Shown here: positions 24,938-33,904 of the stretch, one piece after another | Position numbering within the stretch: position 1 is the stretch's first letter | How the letters are laid out: the number at the start of each line of letters is the position of its first letter | Assembly: GCF_017353255.1 (NCBI RefSeq) | Contig: NZ_JAFMYU010000004.1 | Span: 124,001-188,000 of the forward strand | Length of the DNA: 64,000 nt | Source: Fibrella aquatilis | Lineage (GTDB): Bacteria > Bacteroidota > Bacteroidia > Cytophagales > Spirosomataceae | Direction of reading: 5' to 3' | The notes under the pieces: model-generated | What the model was told of the DNA's origin: nothing | What the model saw: only the letters and a program-made list of their open reading frames with translations | Database searches by the model: none | Position numbers and translations under genes: made by a program

Positions 24938-25444
24938 TCACCGCAGCAACTCAATCACCGCGTTATGCTGCGGGAACTGCGTCAGCATTACGTCAGCGTC
25001 GGCTAGTTCAAAATCGGCGAAGTCAAAGCCGGGGGCCACAGTGCAGCCTACCAGCGAAAAGGGCGGGTCGTTGGGAGCACCAATGGGTTTCGACCCAAAC
25101 CAGCAGCCTGCCGGTACTACCGCCTGAAATACCTCGCCCGCATCGAGGCGATTACCCAGCCGGATGGTGGTTAGGCCACCCGTCTGAGGATCAATCACAT
25201 AAATCAGCAACGGTCCACCGGCATAAAAGTGCCAGACCTCGTCGCTCTGAATACGGTGCAGGGCAGACCGATTCTGGTTTTCCAGCAAGAAATAGATTGC
25301 CGTGCTAAACGAACGGTCACCTGAAAAGCGGCTTGGCAACGCCTCCTGAGCCACTTTTTCAGCCGCCTCGTATGTCTGCGCGTAGTAGCCCCCTTCTGGG
25401 TGCGGTTGCAAGTTCAGCGCGGCGATATAATCAGAGGCGGTCAT
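24938..25444 (-). CDS. DUF985 cupin protein
   Basis: 168 aa. Motifs HPEGGYYAQTY, SALHRIQSDEVWHFYAGGPL and GCTVAPGFDFADFELAD mark the DUF985/cupin_5 family, a small double-stranded beta-helix. The family has no settled function, although some members resemble sugar-nucleotide epimerases. The start codon overlaps the tpiA stop codon by one base (TGATG-type junction), so the two genes are translationally coupled. It ends at palindrome I. Confidence 0.88.
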   Translation of the reverse strand: MTASDYIAALNLQPHPEGGYYAQTYEAAEKVAQEALPSRFSGDRSFSTAIYFLLENQNRSALHRIQSDEVWHFYAGGPLLIYVIDPQTGGLTTIRLGNRLDAGEVFQAVVPAGCWFGSKPIGAPNDPPFSLVGCTVAPGFDFADFELADADVMLTQFPQHNAVIELLR

Positions 25445-26202
25445 CAGGCAGCTTTCACTACCGTCAGAAAGTCGCGCGATTTTAGCGACGCGCCGCCGAT
25501 GAGGCCCCCGTCAACGTCGGGTTGACTGAAGAGTTCGGCAGCGTTCTGGGCGTTGGCGCTGCCGCCGTAGAGGATGCTGGTGTTTTGCGCTACCCCGTCG
25601 CCGTACTTACCAGCCAGGTGTTGCCGCAGTTCGTAGTGCATGTCCTGCGCCTGCGCCGACGAAGCCGTCAGGCCCGTGCCAATGGCCCAGATGGGTTCAT
25701 AGGCAATCACGATGTTGGCCATCTGTTCGGCCGAGAGGTGAAAGAGGCTGTCGGTAAGCTGACCTTTCACAAAGCCCACGTAGTCACCATTTTCGCGCAT
25801 CTCCTGCGACTCGCCGCAGCAGAAAATAGGGGTCAGGCCGTTTTCCAGGGCTATGTTCACTTTCTCAGCCAGTTGGGCGTTGGTTTCGCCGAAATATTGC
25901 CGCCGTTCGCTGTGGCCCAGAATCACATACTCTACCCCTACCGACTTCAGCATCGGGGCCGAAATCTCGCCCGTGTAGGCACCAGCGGCTTTTTCGTGGC
26001 AGTTCTGCGCACCCAGGGCCAGCTTGCTGCCAGTCAGGTACGGTTTGATCGTGGTCAGGTAGAGAGCCGGTGGGCAGAGCACTACCGTAACGGGGGCCGT
26101 CACTTCTGCATTGACCATATTCACCACCTCCGACACCAAGGCCAAGCCCTCGTCGGCGGTTTTGTTCATCTTCCAGTTACCGGCAACTAGTTTCTTCCGC
26201 AT
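25444..26202 (-). CDS. tpiA: Triosephosphate isomerase
   Basis: 252 aa. Residues 8-13 GNWKMN contain the catalytic Asn/Lys, LGHSERRQYFGE carries the electrophilic His, IAYEPIWAIGTG carries the catalytic Glu and loop 6, and YGGSANAQNA plus the GLIGGASLK end bind phosphate. It interconverts dihydroxyacetone phosphate and glyceraldehyde 3-phosphate in glycolysis. First gene of a two-gene unit with the DUF985 gene, divergent from the aspartyl protease gene. Confidence 0.97.
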   Translation of the reverse strand: MRKKLVAGNWKMNKTADEGLALVSEVVNMVNAEVTAPVTVVLCPPALYLTTIKPYLTGSKLALGAQNCHEKAAGAYTGEISAPMLKSVGVEYVILGHSERRQYFGETNAQLAEKVNIALENGLTPIFCCGESQEMRENGDYVGFVKGQLTDSLFHLSAEQMANIVIAYEPIWAIGTGLTASSAQAQDMHYELRQHLAGKYGDGVAQNTSILYGGSANAQNAAELFSQPDVDGGLIGGASLKSRDFLTVVKAA

Positions 26203-26382
26203 TTTGCTAAAAAAGTAAGTAAATCTGTCGTCCCTTCACCTCGAAAACAGGCCTAGAGGGGGCTAAAATACGTGTTTTCGCCCGAACCTTATAAAGCCAT
26301 CTAAATCAGTAGAATAGGCTGCAACTTTTTGTAGATTAATCTGATTTTTAATAGTAAATTTCTGATACTTACACAAAAGGTC

Positions 26383-27666
26383 ATGAAACGGGTTGGTTTG
26401 GCACTACTGCTGATATTGGGTTGGCTCTCAACCGTGGCCGGACTACGCCCACATCCCAGTGCCAAAGATCGTCCCGACCCTGACACTGAGCGATTTGGCT
26501 ACTACTTGGCCAAGGGGCATTCATCGGTTCGGCTACCGTTTGAACTGCACTCTAACCTGATTATCATGAAGATGCGCGTCAATGATTCAGACACGCTCAA
26601 CTTCATCCTCGACACAGGGGTAAGCAACACCATCATCACCGACCCGCTGGCCTTGCGTCGGCAGCCGCTGAAACTGGCACGGCAGGTGAAACTTAGCGGC
26701 GTAGGCGAAGGTCTTCAGCTAACAGCCTCTGTGTCTATTGATAACAAGCTGAGCATGGGTATCCTGCGGGCTACCCACCAAAACCTGGTTATCCTCAACG
26801 ACGACGTGCTGCGGCTGTCCGAATACGTAGGTATTCCTATTCACGGCATCTTCGGCTACGAACTCTTCAGCCAGTTTGTGGTCACTATCGACTTCAGAAA
26901 CCGCGAACTAACGCTGACTGTCCCCCCAAAATATACCTACCGCAAACGCTTCGGAGACCGTTATCCGATACTGATTCAGAACACTAAACCCTACCTCGAC
27001 GTAACGGCCCAACTGGGCGGCGACCGCACTGTGCCCCTACGCGTAGTGCTCGACACGGGCGCGGGTCACGCCCTAATGCTCGACGGGCAGCAGCGTGAGT
27101 GTGCCCTGCCTCGCCCCGAAAAAGTAATTCGGGCGCAGTTGGGTCGGGGGTTAAACGGGGTCATCAACGGCAGCCTGGGTCGGATTGAGGGCATAAAGCT
27201 CGGGCGACATCAGTTGCTCGATGTAATCGCGTCGTTTCCCGATAGTGCCTCTTTCGGCATGAAAATCGTGAACACCGCCGACCGGCAGGGCAACATTGGC
27301 TGCGAATTGCTGCGGCGGTTTCGGGTCACGTTCAACTATCCCGAACAGTATATTGTGCTGAAGCCAGTGCGGAGCCTGCTGCGCGAACGCTTCGAGCACG
27401 ACATGAGTGGCCTGGAACTGAAAGCCAAGGGCCTGGACCTACGCACCTACGTTATCGAAAAAATTTCGGCCCGTTCTCCAGCTGACCTTGCCGGTTTGCA
27501 GGAAGGTGACGAGCTGTTGTTTGTGAACAGCGACCTGGCTACATCGCTGAGTATCAGCGATATTTACAAAACCCTGCAACGGGGCGAAGGCAAAGAAGTA
27601 ACGCTGGTCGTACGCCGATCAGGCCGGATTGTAGTGGCTAATTTCGCCCTGAAACGGATTATTTGA
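26383..27666 (+). CDS. Exported retropepsin-like aspartyl protease with PDZ domain
   Basis: 427 aa. A signal peptide (residues 1-21, ALLLILGWLSTVAGL) precedes two aspartyl-protease halves with catalytic triads FILDTGVSNTII and VVLDTGAGHALML. A PDZ domain follows (about residues 340-425; SARSPADLAGLQEGDELLFV). Periplasmic proteins with this order are common in Bacteroidota; substrates are unknown. The 5' flank is AT-rich, with a weak promoter-like TAAATTTC. The stop codon lies just before palindrome J. Confidence 0.85.
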   Translation: MKRVGLALLLILGWLSTVAGLRPHPSAKDRPDPDTERFGYYLAKGHSSVRLPFELHSNLIIMKMRVNDSDTLNFILDTGVSNTIITDPLALRRQPLKLARQVKLSGVGEGLQLTASVSIDNKLSMGILRATHQNLVILNDDVLRLSEYVGIPIHGIFGYELFSQFVVTIDFRNRELTLTVPPKYTYRKRFGDRYPILIQNTKPYLDVTAQLGGDRTVPLRVVLDTGAGHALMLDGQQRECALPRPEKVIRAQLGRGLNGVINGSLGRIEGIKLGRHQLLDVIASFPDSASFGMKIVNTADRQGNIGCELLRRFRVTFNYPEQYIVLKPVRSLLRERFEHDMSGLELKAKGLDLRTYVIEKISARSPADLAGLQEGDELLFVNSDLATSLSISDIYKTLQRGEGKEVTLVVRRSGRIVVANFALKRII

Positions 27667-27668
27667 GA

Positions 27669-27759
27669 GGGCTTTTTTATTAGTTTAAGGTCTAAAGTTG
27701 GCTGACGCACGCTACTCATGCGTCAGCCAACTTTAGACCTTAAACTAATAAAAAAGCCC
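27669..27759. repeat. Intergenic palindrome J, 41-bp perfect arms
   Basis: Arms 27669-27709 and 27719-27759 are perfect complements with a 9-nt loop. Apex GTTGGCTGACGCA/TGCGTCAGCCAAC. It begins 3 bp after the aspartyl-protease stop and carries T-runs in both orientations, so bidirectional termination is plausible here. Confidence 0.93.
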
Positions 27760-27783
27760 CCCTGCTTACTGGCGGGGAGGCTT
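27755..27783 (-). terminator. Rho-independent terminator of rpmB
   Basis: On the minus strand AGCCTCCCCG pairs (two mismatches) with the C/G-rich segment near 27756 and runs into GGCTTTTTTATTAG. The T-run is contributed by the arm of palindrome J. Confidence 0.6.
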
Positions 27784-27817
27784 TATCGGACGTGCACGCA
27801 GCGGGTGCTACGGTCGC

Positions 27818-28057
27818 TTAAAGCGACAACGTGCCTTTTTTGTAGGCAGCTACGAGTGTTGCTTCCAGACCTTTCTTGTTGATAGTCTTGATGGCCGACG
27901 TCGCAACTTTCAGCGTGATCCACTCCCCCGTCGATTCAACGAAGAACCGCTTCTTTTGAAGGTTGGGGAAAAATTTACGCCGCGTTCTGTTGTTGGCGTG
28001 CGACACGTTGTTTCCAACCTGCGTCCGCTTTCCTGTAATTTGACAAACTCTGGCCAT
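27818..28057 (-). CDS. rpmB: Ribosomal protein bL28
   Basis: 79 aa. MARVCQITGKRTQVGNNVSH followed by NNRTRRKFFPNL is the standard bL28 N-terminus; the protein binds the large subunit near the E site. No Cys-ribbon is present (zinc-free form). It lies 60 bp downstream of a DUF5522 gene on the same strand, and a terminator follows. Confidence 0.97.
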   Translation of the reverse strand: MARVCQITGKRTQVGNNVSHANNRTRRKFFPNLQKKRFFVESTGEWITLKVATSAIKTINKKGLEATLVAAYKKGTLSL

Positions 28058-28117
28058 AACTGTACTCGTTTTCCGTATTAGGGTGCAAATTTGCGGAAAA
28101 GGCTGTAAATGTGCAAA

Positions 28118-28288
28118 CTATTTTTCCTTTTTGAACCCATACGGGCAGTGCAAACAACCGTTCTTGCAGCAGTAGCCCCGCTTTTGGTGGTAGGCTGCCG
28201 TGAAAACAACAAACCCCTGTGGGCTAAAATAGTAGTCGTCATCGGCCAAACCCGGCATCTTTCGCTTTCTCTCCACAGGCTTCATCAT
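28118..28288 (-). CDS. DUF5522 small cysteine-rich protein
   Basis: 56 aa, too short for usual ORF cut-offs. Translation on the minus strand gives [14 protein letters not shown], then [18 protein letters not shown], then [19 protein letters not shown]. The ending GYCC-x-NGC-x-HCPYGF with five cysteines and one histidine is the hallmark of DUF5522, a Bacteroidota family of presumed metal-binding proteins. The second ATG (28285) is equally possible. It is upstream of rpmB on the same strand and divergent from rocD. Function unknown. Confidence 0.85.
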   Translation of the reverse strand: MMKPVERKRKMPGLADDDYYFSPQGFVVFTAAYHQKRGYCCKNGCLHCPYGFKKEK

Positions 28289-28398
28289 CTTGTACGGCTA
28301 GGCTTAATTGGGTACATTTAAGCACGCAACGGGCTGTTCATACAAATGGTTTTACCTTATTTTACGGCCCTTTTTCACCCCATTCACTTTATCGCAGT

Positions 28399-29646
28399 AT
28401 GACTATCGTTTCTCCCGTGTCGCTTGCCGAGCAGGCCATTCAGCTTGAAGATCAATATGGTGCGCACAACTACCATCCGCTACCGGTGGTGCTCACGCGC
28501 GGCGAAGGGGTGTTTGTCTGGGACGTAGACGGGCGGCGGTATTTCGATTTTCTGTCAGCCTATAGTGCCGTGAGTCAGGGCCACTGCCACCCGCGCATTA
28601 TTGGCGCGTTGGTGCAGCAGGCCCAACGCCTCACCCTCACCTCGCGGGCGTTTCATAACGATCAGTTGGGCAAGTGCGAACAATATCTCTGCACCTACTT
28701 CGGCTACGACAAAACGCTGCTGATGAATTCGGGCGTGGAAGCGGGCGAAACCGCCCTGAAACTGACCCGCAAATGGGCCTATAAAGTAAAGGGTATTGCG
28801 CAGGATCAGGCGGTTATGGTCTTCGCCGAAGGCAACTTCTGGGGCCGCACCCTCGCCGCCATTTCCTCGTCAACCGACCCCAGCAGTACCAACGACTACG
28901 GCCCCTTACTGCCTGGTTATCAGTTGGTTCCTTATAATGACCTCGCCGCGCTAGAAGCTACCTTTCAGGCTAACCCCAATATTGCGGGCTTCATGGTGGA
29001 ACCCATTCAGGGCGAGGCAGGCGTGCTGGTGCCCGACGAAGGTTACCTGCGCGGGGTACGTGAACTCTGCACCCGCTATAACGTGCTTTTTATTGCCGAC
29101 GAAGTACAAACCGGCATTGGTCGCACCGGCAAACGCCTGGCCTGTGATCACGAAGACGTAAAGCCCGATATCCTGGTGCTGGGCAAGGCGCTTTCCGGCG
29201 GTGTCATGCCCGTGTCGGCGGTGCTGGCCTCCGACGAGATTATGCTCACGATCCGCCCCGGCGAGCACGGTAGCACCTTTGGTGGTAATCCGCTGGGGTG
29301 TGCCGTGGCTATGGCGGCGCTAGACGTGATGCAGGATGAGCACCTGGCCGAAAACGCCGAGGCGATGGGGCAGCTATTCCGCCACCGGATGAACGCCCTC
29401 CGCGTCCACACCGACCTGATTCAGCTGGTACGCGGCAAGGGTCTGCTCAATGCCATCGTGATTAAGGAACGTCCCGCTTTCGGTGAAGAAACCGCCTGGG
29501 AACTGTGTCTGCGGCTCAGCGACAACGGCCTGCTGTGCAAACCCACCCACGGCGACAAGATTCGTTTTGCCCCACCCCTGGTTATCACCGAGGCGCAGAT
29601 GAACGAAGCCTGCGATATTATTGAGCGAACAGTTAAAGCGTTTTAA
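28399..29646 (+). CDS. rocD: Ornithine aminotransferase
   Basis: 415 aa. Class III PLP aminotransferase: the PLP-aspartate region [15 protein letters not shown] and the Schiff-base lysine in [11 protein letters not shown] are present. The N-terminus [19 protein letters not shown] is the specific signature of ornithine aminotransferase. It converts ornithine and 2-oxoglutarate to glutamate semialdehyde and glutamate. Single gene, no operon partner. Confidence 0.95.
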   Translation: MTIVSPVSLAEQAIQLEDQYGAHNYHPLPVVLTRGEGVFVWDVDGRRYFDFLSAYSAVSQGHCHPRIIGALVQQAQRLTLTSRAFHNDQLGKCEQYLCTYFGYDKTLLMNSGVEAGETALKLTRKWAYKVKGIAQDQAVMVFAEGNFWGRTLAAISSSTDPSSTNDYGPLLPGYQLVPYNDLAALEATFQANPNIAGFMVEPIQGEAGVLVPDEGYLRGVRELCTRYNVLFIADEVQTGIGRTGKRLACDHEDVKPDILVLGKALSGGVMPVSAVLASDEIMLTIRPGEHGSTFGGNPLGCAVAMAALDVMQDEHLAENAEAMGQLFRHRMNALRVHTDLIQLVRGKGLLNAIVIKERPAFGEETAWELCLRLSDNGLLCKPTHGDKIRFAPPLVITEAQMNEACDIIERTVKAF

Positions 29647-29802
29647 GTAGTAGAGAAGCCAATAGACGGAGTGATCAATCGGGGAAAAACGGGGAAATCA
29701 CGTTTGGTAAATAGGTGAATTACACGGCTGTAGATCAGCCCGATATGACTCATATTTGCCTGACAAACAGCCGTTTACTTGCACCTTTAACTCCCCCTCG
29801 TT

Positions 29803-30297
29803 ATGCTACGCGTCATTTTCCTGGCGGCTATCGCCTTCTTTTTGCTCTATCTGTATGCCTACGCCACGTGGTATGCCATACAGGTACTGAAGTGCCTGAA
29901 TACACCGGGATGTGTGGCCTTCGCATATCCAGCAAAATCGCCCGACACGCCGCTTTCGTTCTTACCCCTGGTGGGGGGACTGGTTTCTGCACTGGTTATC
30001 AGCGTATTAGCCATTACACCTCCTAAAGATTCACCCGACACGACGATTGTGAGCAGCGTGCAAAACATGAGCCGCGCCGAGGCCGAAGGCGTAGTAGACT
30101 GGGCCAAAGTGGTCACGCAGGTGCTGACCTACGTTTATTTGTTAGGCTGGTTTGTGTGTGGTGTGGCGTCGGTGTATTACGTCTACATGAAAGGCAATAC
30201 CATACCATTACCCGAATTCACCGCCGCTGCCAAATCATGGATGGGTCTGGCCATTGCATCGGCTTATGCCTTCTTCGGGTTAAGGCCTAGCGCATAA
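29803..30297 (+). CDS. Small polytopic membrane protein, unknown function
   Basis: 164 aa with about four hydrophobic helices: residues 1-21 (IFLAAIAFFLLYLYAY), 48-66 (FLPLVGGLVSALVISVLAIT), 105-130 (VLTYVYLLGWFVCGVASVYY) and 148-162 (WMGLAIASAYAFFGL). No catalytic motif is visible. I do not recognise a family. A start at 29715 in another frame is a shadow. The convergent hydrolase gene ends only 8 bp away, and unusually no palindrome lies between them. Confidence 0.65.
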   Translation: MLRVIFLAAIAFFLLYLYAYATWYAIQVLKCLNTPGCVAFAYPAKSPDTPLSFLPLVGGLVSALVISVLAITPPKDSPDTTIVSSVQNMSRAEAEGVVDWAKVVTQVLTYVYLLGWFVCGVASVYYVYMKGNTIPLPEFTAAAKSWMGLAIASAYAFFGLRPSA

Positions 30298-30305
30298 GTC
30301 ATTGG

Positions 30306-31100
30306 TCATTTCGCGCGAAAAAACGCGTCGGTTTTGCGGTTGAACTCGTCGGCATGGTCGATAAGCGTGGCGTGGCCGCTGTTGGGTAGTATCCACAGTT
30401 GGGCACCGGGAATGTGCTGCTGAATAGCTACTGTATGCTGAGTCACGATCACGTCGCGGTCACCAGCCACAATAAGCGCCGGGCAACGAACGGCCTGCAA
30501 TGCACTCATTGGAATGTTGGGTTGCAGCATGTCGAGCATAAAAACTTTCCAGTCGTTTTTCTCTTTGGCGGTAGTCCGGGGCTTGTTGTGGTCGGCGGCA
30601 TAGATTCGCTGCATATCCTTCCACGAAGCCGGTATCAAGGCAGTTGAATCGGGCGTTAGGTTGGCGCCTGTCGAGACGAAGCTGTGGACTTTTTTGGGAT
30701 GGCGCATGGCTAATAAAATCGCGTTGATGCCGCCGTCGCTCCAGCCAATCACATCGACCGAATCCAGTTTGAGGGTAGTAAGCAGAGCCGCAAAATCGTC
30801 GGCCATTTGCTCGAAGCTAAGCGAATCGCCCAGGTCAACCGATTTCCCCTGCGCCCGACTATCTACGGCAATGACGCGGCGGCTTTTGGCGAAATATGGG
30901 ATGGTTTTGCTGAAGGCTTCTATGCTGCCGCCGTTGCCATGAATCAGCAGCAACGGCTTTCCCCGACCATATTCTTCCACATACAGTTTCACGCCATTAA
31001 CGGCATAGTATTTTCCCGCAGCGGGGTTACTCCCGTACCGAATCTGGGCTACCGATGGTAAGGTTATCAGCAGCAAAAGAATAGCAATGGCGTGTTTCAT
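30306..31100 (-). CDS. Exported alpha/beta hydrolase
   Basis: 264 aa. A signal peptide (residues 1-19, LLLLITLPSVAQ) is followed by an alpha/beta hydrolase fold: oxyanion region LLIHGNGGSIEAF, nucleophile elbow IGWSDGGINAI (Ser), acid VAGDRDVIV and base SGHATLIDHADEF. It probably acts in the periplasm on an ester or lactone; substrate unknown. Tail-to-tail with the membrane protein gene. Confidence 0.85.
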   Translation of the reverse strand: MKHAIAILLLLITLPSVAQIRYGSNPAAGKYYAVNGVKLYVEEYGRGKPLLLIHGNGGSIEAFSKTIPYFAKSRRVIAVDSRAQGKSVDLGDSLSFEQMADDFAALLTTLKLDSVDVIGWSDGGINAILLAMRHPKKVHSFVSTGANLTPDSTALIPASWKDMQRIYAADHNKPRTTAKEKNDWKVFMLDMLQPNIPMSALQAVRCPALIVAGDRDVIVTQHTVAIQQHIPGAQLWILPNSGHATLIDHADEFNRKTDAFFRAK

Positions 31101-31146
31101 TGTACTGATTATCAGTTATTTGTAATGCTTTTAGATCGAAACGGTT

Positions 31147-31527
31147 TTATCCTAGAAACTTATCCTGCTCATTCGTCTTTCGTGCTGTTTCTACAAACCG
31201 CAAAAACACCAATCTATGCTGGCATTGAGGACAAAATTTGTCCAATTCAGGCTGTGGATCTATCAGTTGCCTAATGAAAGCGAACTTCCCTACATGCCAT
31301 CGCACGTCCTTTTTTAAATCAAAATAGGCAGGTGGATACCTTGCAAATTCAAGATCGCAGATATTACACAGTGTCAATCTGAGACCAGGCATGATCTCAT
31401 AAATGGTGTATGTATGTTGTCCTTCCGTCAGATGATTTATTTCAGCGGGCACATTCCAGCCACAGTCATGGCATGGCGCACATAACCGTGGCTCAAGAGG
31501 GGTAAAACAAAGTGGACACTGCTTCAT
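31147..31527 (-). CDS. Zinc-ribbon protein of unknown function
   Basis: 126 aa, cytoplasmic. Three cysteine clusters, CPLCFTPLEPRLCAPCHDCGW at the N-terminus in two CxxC pairs, LCNICDLEF in the middle and CPQCQHRLVFLRF near the C-terminus, suggest two or more zinc-binding sites. No helicase or nuclease motif is seen. Slightly more AT-rich than its surroundings. Possibly co-transcribed with a 32-codon ORF just upstream. Confidence 0.65.
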   Translation of the reverse strand: MKQCPLCFTPLEPRLCAPCHDCGWNVPAEINHLTEGQHTYTIYEIMPGLRLTLCNICDLEFARYPPAYFDLKKDVRWHVGKFAFIRQLIDPQPELDKFCPQCQHRLVFLRFVETARKTNEQDKFLG

Positions 31528-31535
31528 GGTTCATC

Positions 31536-31634
31536 TTAGTCAGTCAACCCCAACCGCATGACCTGATCATAGTACCGGTCGATGTGGAATCGGGCGGCGT
31601 ATACGTCGTGCAGAAGTTGGTTGATGTGGTTCAT
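31536..31634 (-). CDS. Possible 32-aa small protein
   Basis: A minus-strand frame from ATG at 31632-31634 to TAA at 31536-31538 reads MNHINQLLHDVYAARFHIDR then YYDQVMRLGLTD. It lies 8 bp upstream of the zinc-ribbon start codon and has no strong ribosome binding site. Composition looks protein-like (amphipathic), but there is no recognisable family. Confidence 0.3.
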   Translation of the reverse strand: MNHINQLLHDVYAARFHIDRYYDQVMRLGLTD

Positions 31635-31706
31635 GGTGGTGAATTTTCTGCCTAATTACCGTTTTTCGCGTTTCATTGCAACGCACTCCTTATAAAGCGT
31701 ACCTCC

Positions 31707-33194
31707 ATGCCCCTTTCCGTGTATATCGGCGTCGACCTTGGCACCACCAACCTGAAAGCGCTGGCCATTGATGCCCGCAGCAGCGCTATTGTGGCCCATG
31801 CTGCCCGACCCGTAGCCACACTGTCGCCGAAACCGGATGTTGCCGAACAAGACGCTGACCAGTTATGGACGCTATTTCTGGACATGATGGCTGAGTTGGC
31901 CAGAGAACTACCTGCTGAGGTGGCCATTGGTGGCGTTTCATTTAGTACGGCTATGCACAGCCTATTGGCCGTCGACGAAGCGGGCAAGCCCCTGACCAAC
32001 GCCCTGATCTGGTCGGACAACCGCGCTGCTACAGATGCTGCTACGATTAAACAAGAGCACCCCGACCTATACCAGATTGTTGGCGTACCCATCCACCCCA
32101 TGCTGCCCCTATGCAAACTGGCCTGGTTTAAACGCACCAACCCACGTTTGCTGAAACGGGCTAGTCGGTGGGTGTCGGTGAAGGATTATTTCTGGTGGAA
32201 ACTGACCGGCCGCTACGAAATAGACTATGCGATGGCCGGGGCCACGGGTATGTTCAACAGCACCAAAACGGCCTGGCACCTGCCCGCCCTCGCCCTGGCC
32301 GGCATACGCCCCGATCAGTTGTCTACCCCCGTGGACACTACCCAGACGGTGCCGTATGTACCACCCGCAACGGGAGCCGTGCCGGGCCTACGGGCGGGGG
32401 TGCCGCTGGTCATTGGGGCGTCGGACGGGTGTTTGGCGAATATTGGCGCGGGGGCCTTGGAGCCGGGCATCACCACCATCACCATTGGCACTAGCGGGGC
32501 CGTGCGGCGCACCAGCCCGCGCCCCGTGCGCGATGGTCAGGCGCGGCTGTTCTCGTACATGATGCACCACGGCAACCGACAGCAGCCCACACTCTATGCT
32601 GTGGGCGGACCGACCAACAACGGGGCCAATGTACTGCAATGGGTGTCGGAGAAAATCATGCATCTGCCTGTCGATGGGGTACTTAAACAAGCAGCCACCG
32701 TACCCGCCGGGGCCGACGGACTGTTGTTCCTGCCCTACCTCCACGGCGAACGGGCACCACTCTGGGATGCGTCGGTAAGGGGGTCATTTCAGGGGCTTGA
32801 TTACGTCCACACCTCGGCGCATATGGCGCGGGCGGCGCTGGAAGGGGTGCTGTTTAACCTCCGCCGCATTGAACTTCTGCTGGCCCGCCACGCCGGACCC
32901 ACACATGTGATTCATGCTAACGGTGGCTTTGCGCAATCGCCATTCTGGGTGCAACTCATGGCCGACATTTTCGCCGTGCCCGTGCGGCTCAACGCCAGCA
33001 ACGAAAGCAGCGGTATTGGTGCGGCTCTGCTGGCCCATTTCGCCCTTGCCAACCCACCCACCTCCCTGGCCGAGTTAGCCCAAACCGTCCAGTTCGGCCA
33101 GATGTTTACTCCCAACCCCGACGCCGTCAAAATCTACCGCCAGCATTACAACCAGTTCGCCGCGCTCATTGAAGGAAGTAGCAGTGGGCAGTAG
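31707..33194 (+). CDS. gntK: FGGY-family carbohydrate kinase, gluconokinase-like
   Basis: 495 aa. The actin-fold ATPase begins YIGVDLGTTNLKALAID; the segment GVSFSTAMHSLLAVDEAGKP plus LIWSDNRA is typical of FGGY gluconate kinases (Bacillus GntK type), and TIGTSGAVRRT is the second phosphate-binding motif. It probably phosphorylates gluconate or a related sugar acid. The C-terminus SSSGQ and the stop codon fall within a short tandem repeat (33178-33206). No gluconate transporter lies adjacent. Family firm, substrate moderate. Confidence 0.85.
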   Translation: MPLSVYIGVDLGTTNLKALAIDARSSAIVAHAARPVATLSPKPDVAEQDADQLWTLFLDMMAELARELPAEVAIGGVSFSTAMHSLLAVDEAGKPLTNALIWSDNRAATDAATIKQEHPDLYQIVGVPIHPMLPLCKLAWFKRTNPRLLKRASRWVSVKDYFWWKLTGRYEIDYAMAGATGMFNSTKTAWHLPALALAGIRPDQLSTPVDTTQTVPYVPPATGAVPGLRAGVPLVIGASDGCLANIGAGALEPGITTITIGTSGAVRRTSPRPVRDGQARLFSYMMHHGNRQQPTLYAVGGPTNNGANVLQWVSEKIMHLPVDGVLKQAATVPAGADGLLFLPYLHGERAPLWDASVRGSFQGLDYVHTSAHMARAALEGVLFNLRRIELLLARHAGPTHVIHANGGFAQSPFWVQLMADIFAVPVRLNASNESSGIGAALLAHFALANPPTSLAELAQTVQFGQMFTPNPDAVKIYRQHYNQFAALIEGSSSGQ

Positions 33195-33206
33195 CAGTAG
33201 GCAGTA
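33178..33206 (+). repeat. Tandem 13-bp repeat over the kinase stop codon
   Basis: GTAGCAGTGGGCA and GTAGCAGTAGGCA follow one another, with a partial third unit (GTA). It resembles a one-armed version of the low-complexity words found in the palindromes. The TAG stop (33192-33194) lies in the second unit. Confidence 0.7.
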
Positions 33207-33254
33207 CCACTTTCTCCGTATCTTCCCCCGTTGAACCTAACCCCCGTAGCACGC

Positions 33255-33884
33255 ATGGATTTTCTCAATACCCTCTTACTCCTGACCGTCGGTGTGGCGG
33301 GGGGCGTTGGCCTTACCACATTCCTGCGCCGTAAAACCCAGGCTCCCGTAACCGACGTGCGCCACGAGTCGACGTTGTTACTGGAACGGATAGAGAAGGT
33401 GTTTAAGGTGGTTATGGCCGAGGGGTACTTTTCGGAGATCTACAACTACCAGGACCAGAAGAAAATTCTTTACGTATTCAACGACCCCAAAAAGGCCATG
33501 ATTATTGCCAAATCGAAGGTGCTGGTGGGGTTCGATTTCCAGAAAGTGCGCTTCCGCCTGCCCGAATCCGGGGACAAAACGCTGGTGGTCGAGGCCTTCC
33601 CCGCCCCCGAAATCCTGTCGGTCGATACCGATTATAAGTTTTACGATATCCAGTCGGGCATCCTGAATTATTTCGATAGTGAGACGTACACGGGCATTTT
33701 AGAAGATGCCAAACAGGCCATGCAAGCCCGCGCCATGGACAGCGACTTGCCCCGCATTGCCAACAACCAGATTCAGTACATGATGTACCAACTCGCCGGG
33801 TCGATGGGCTGGGCACTGCAACTCCCCGAAGGCGACCAAAAAAAGATTGAGGCGCTGGAGGAAGGGAAAGAGAATGTACAATGA
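33255..33884 (+). CDS. DUF4230 protein
   Basis: 209 aa from the ATG at 33255; an upstream TTG at 33231 is less likely. One N-terminal hydrophobic segment (FLNTLLLLTVGVAGGVGLTTF) anchors the protein. The remainder (IEKVFKVVMAEGYFSEIYNY, then LYVFNDPKKAMIIAKSKVLV) matches DUF4230, common in Bacteroidota and Firmicutes, function unknown. Its stop codon TGA overlaps the ATG of the next gene (ATGA), inside palindrome K. Confidence 0.8.
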   Translation: MDFLNTLLLLTVGVAGGVGLTTFLRRKTQAPVTDVRHESTLLLERIEKVFKVVMAEGYFSEIYNYQDQKKILYVFNDPKKAMIIAKSKVLVGFDFQKVRFRLPESGDKTLVVEAFPAPEILSVDTDYKFYDIQSGILNYFDSETYTGILEDAKQAMQARAMDSDLPRIANNQIQYMMYQLAGSMGWALQLPEGDQKKIEALEEGKENVQ

Positions 33885-33904
33885 ACATTGTTCATTGTAC
33901 ATTC
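33872..33904. repeat. Palindrome K, 16-bp perfect arms across a stop/start overlap
   Basis: GAATGTACAATGAACA (33872-33887) is exactly mirrored by 33889-33904, with a one-base centre. It contains the ATGA overlap of the DUF4230 and lipoprotein genes and encodes the first residues MNIVHCTF of the latter. Confidence 0.9.

Noticed and set aside
28109-28321. 70-codon plus-strand frame upstream of rocD
   Set aside because: Antisense to the DUF5522 gene, which has a diagnostic cysteine motif.
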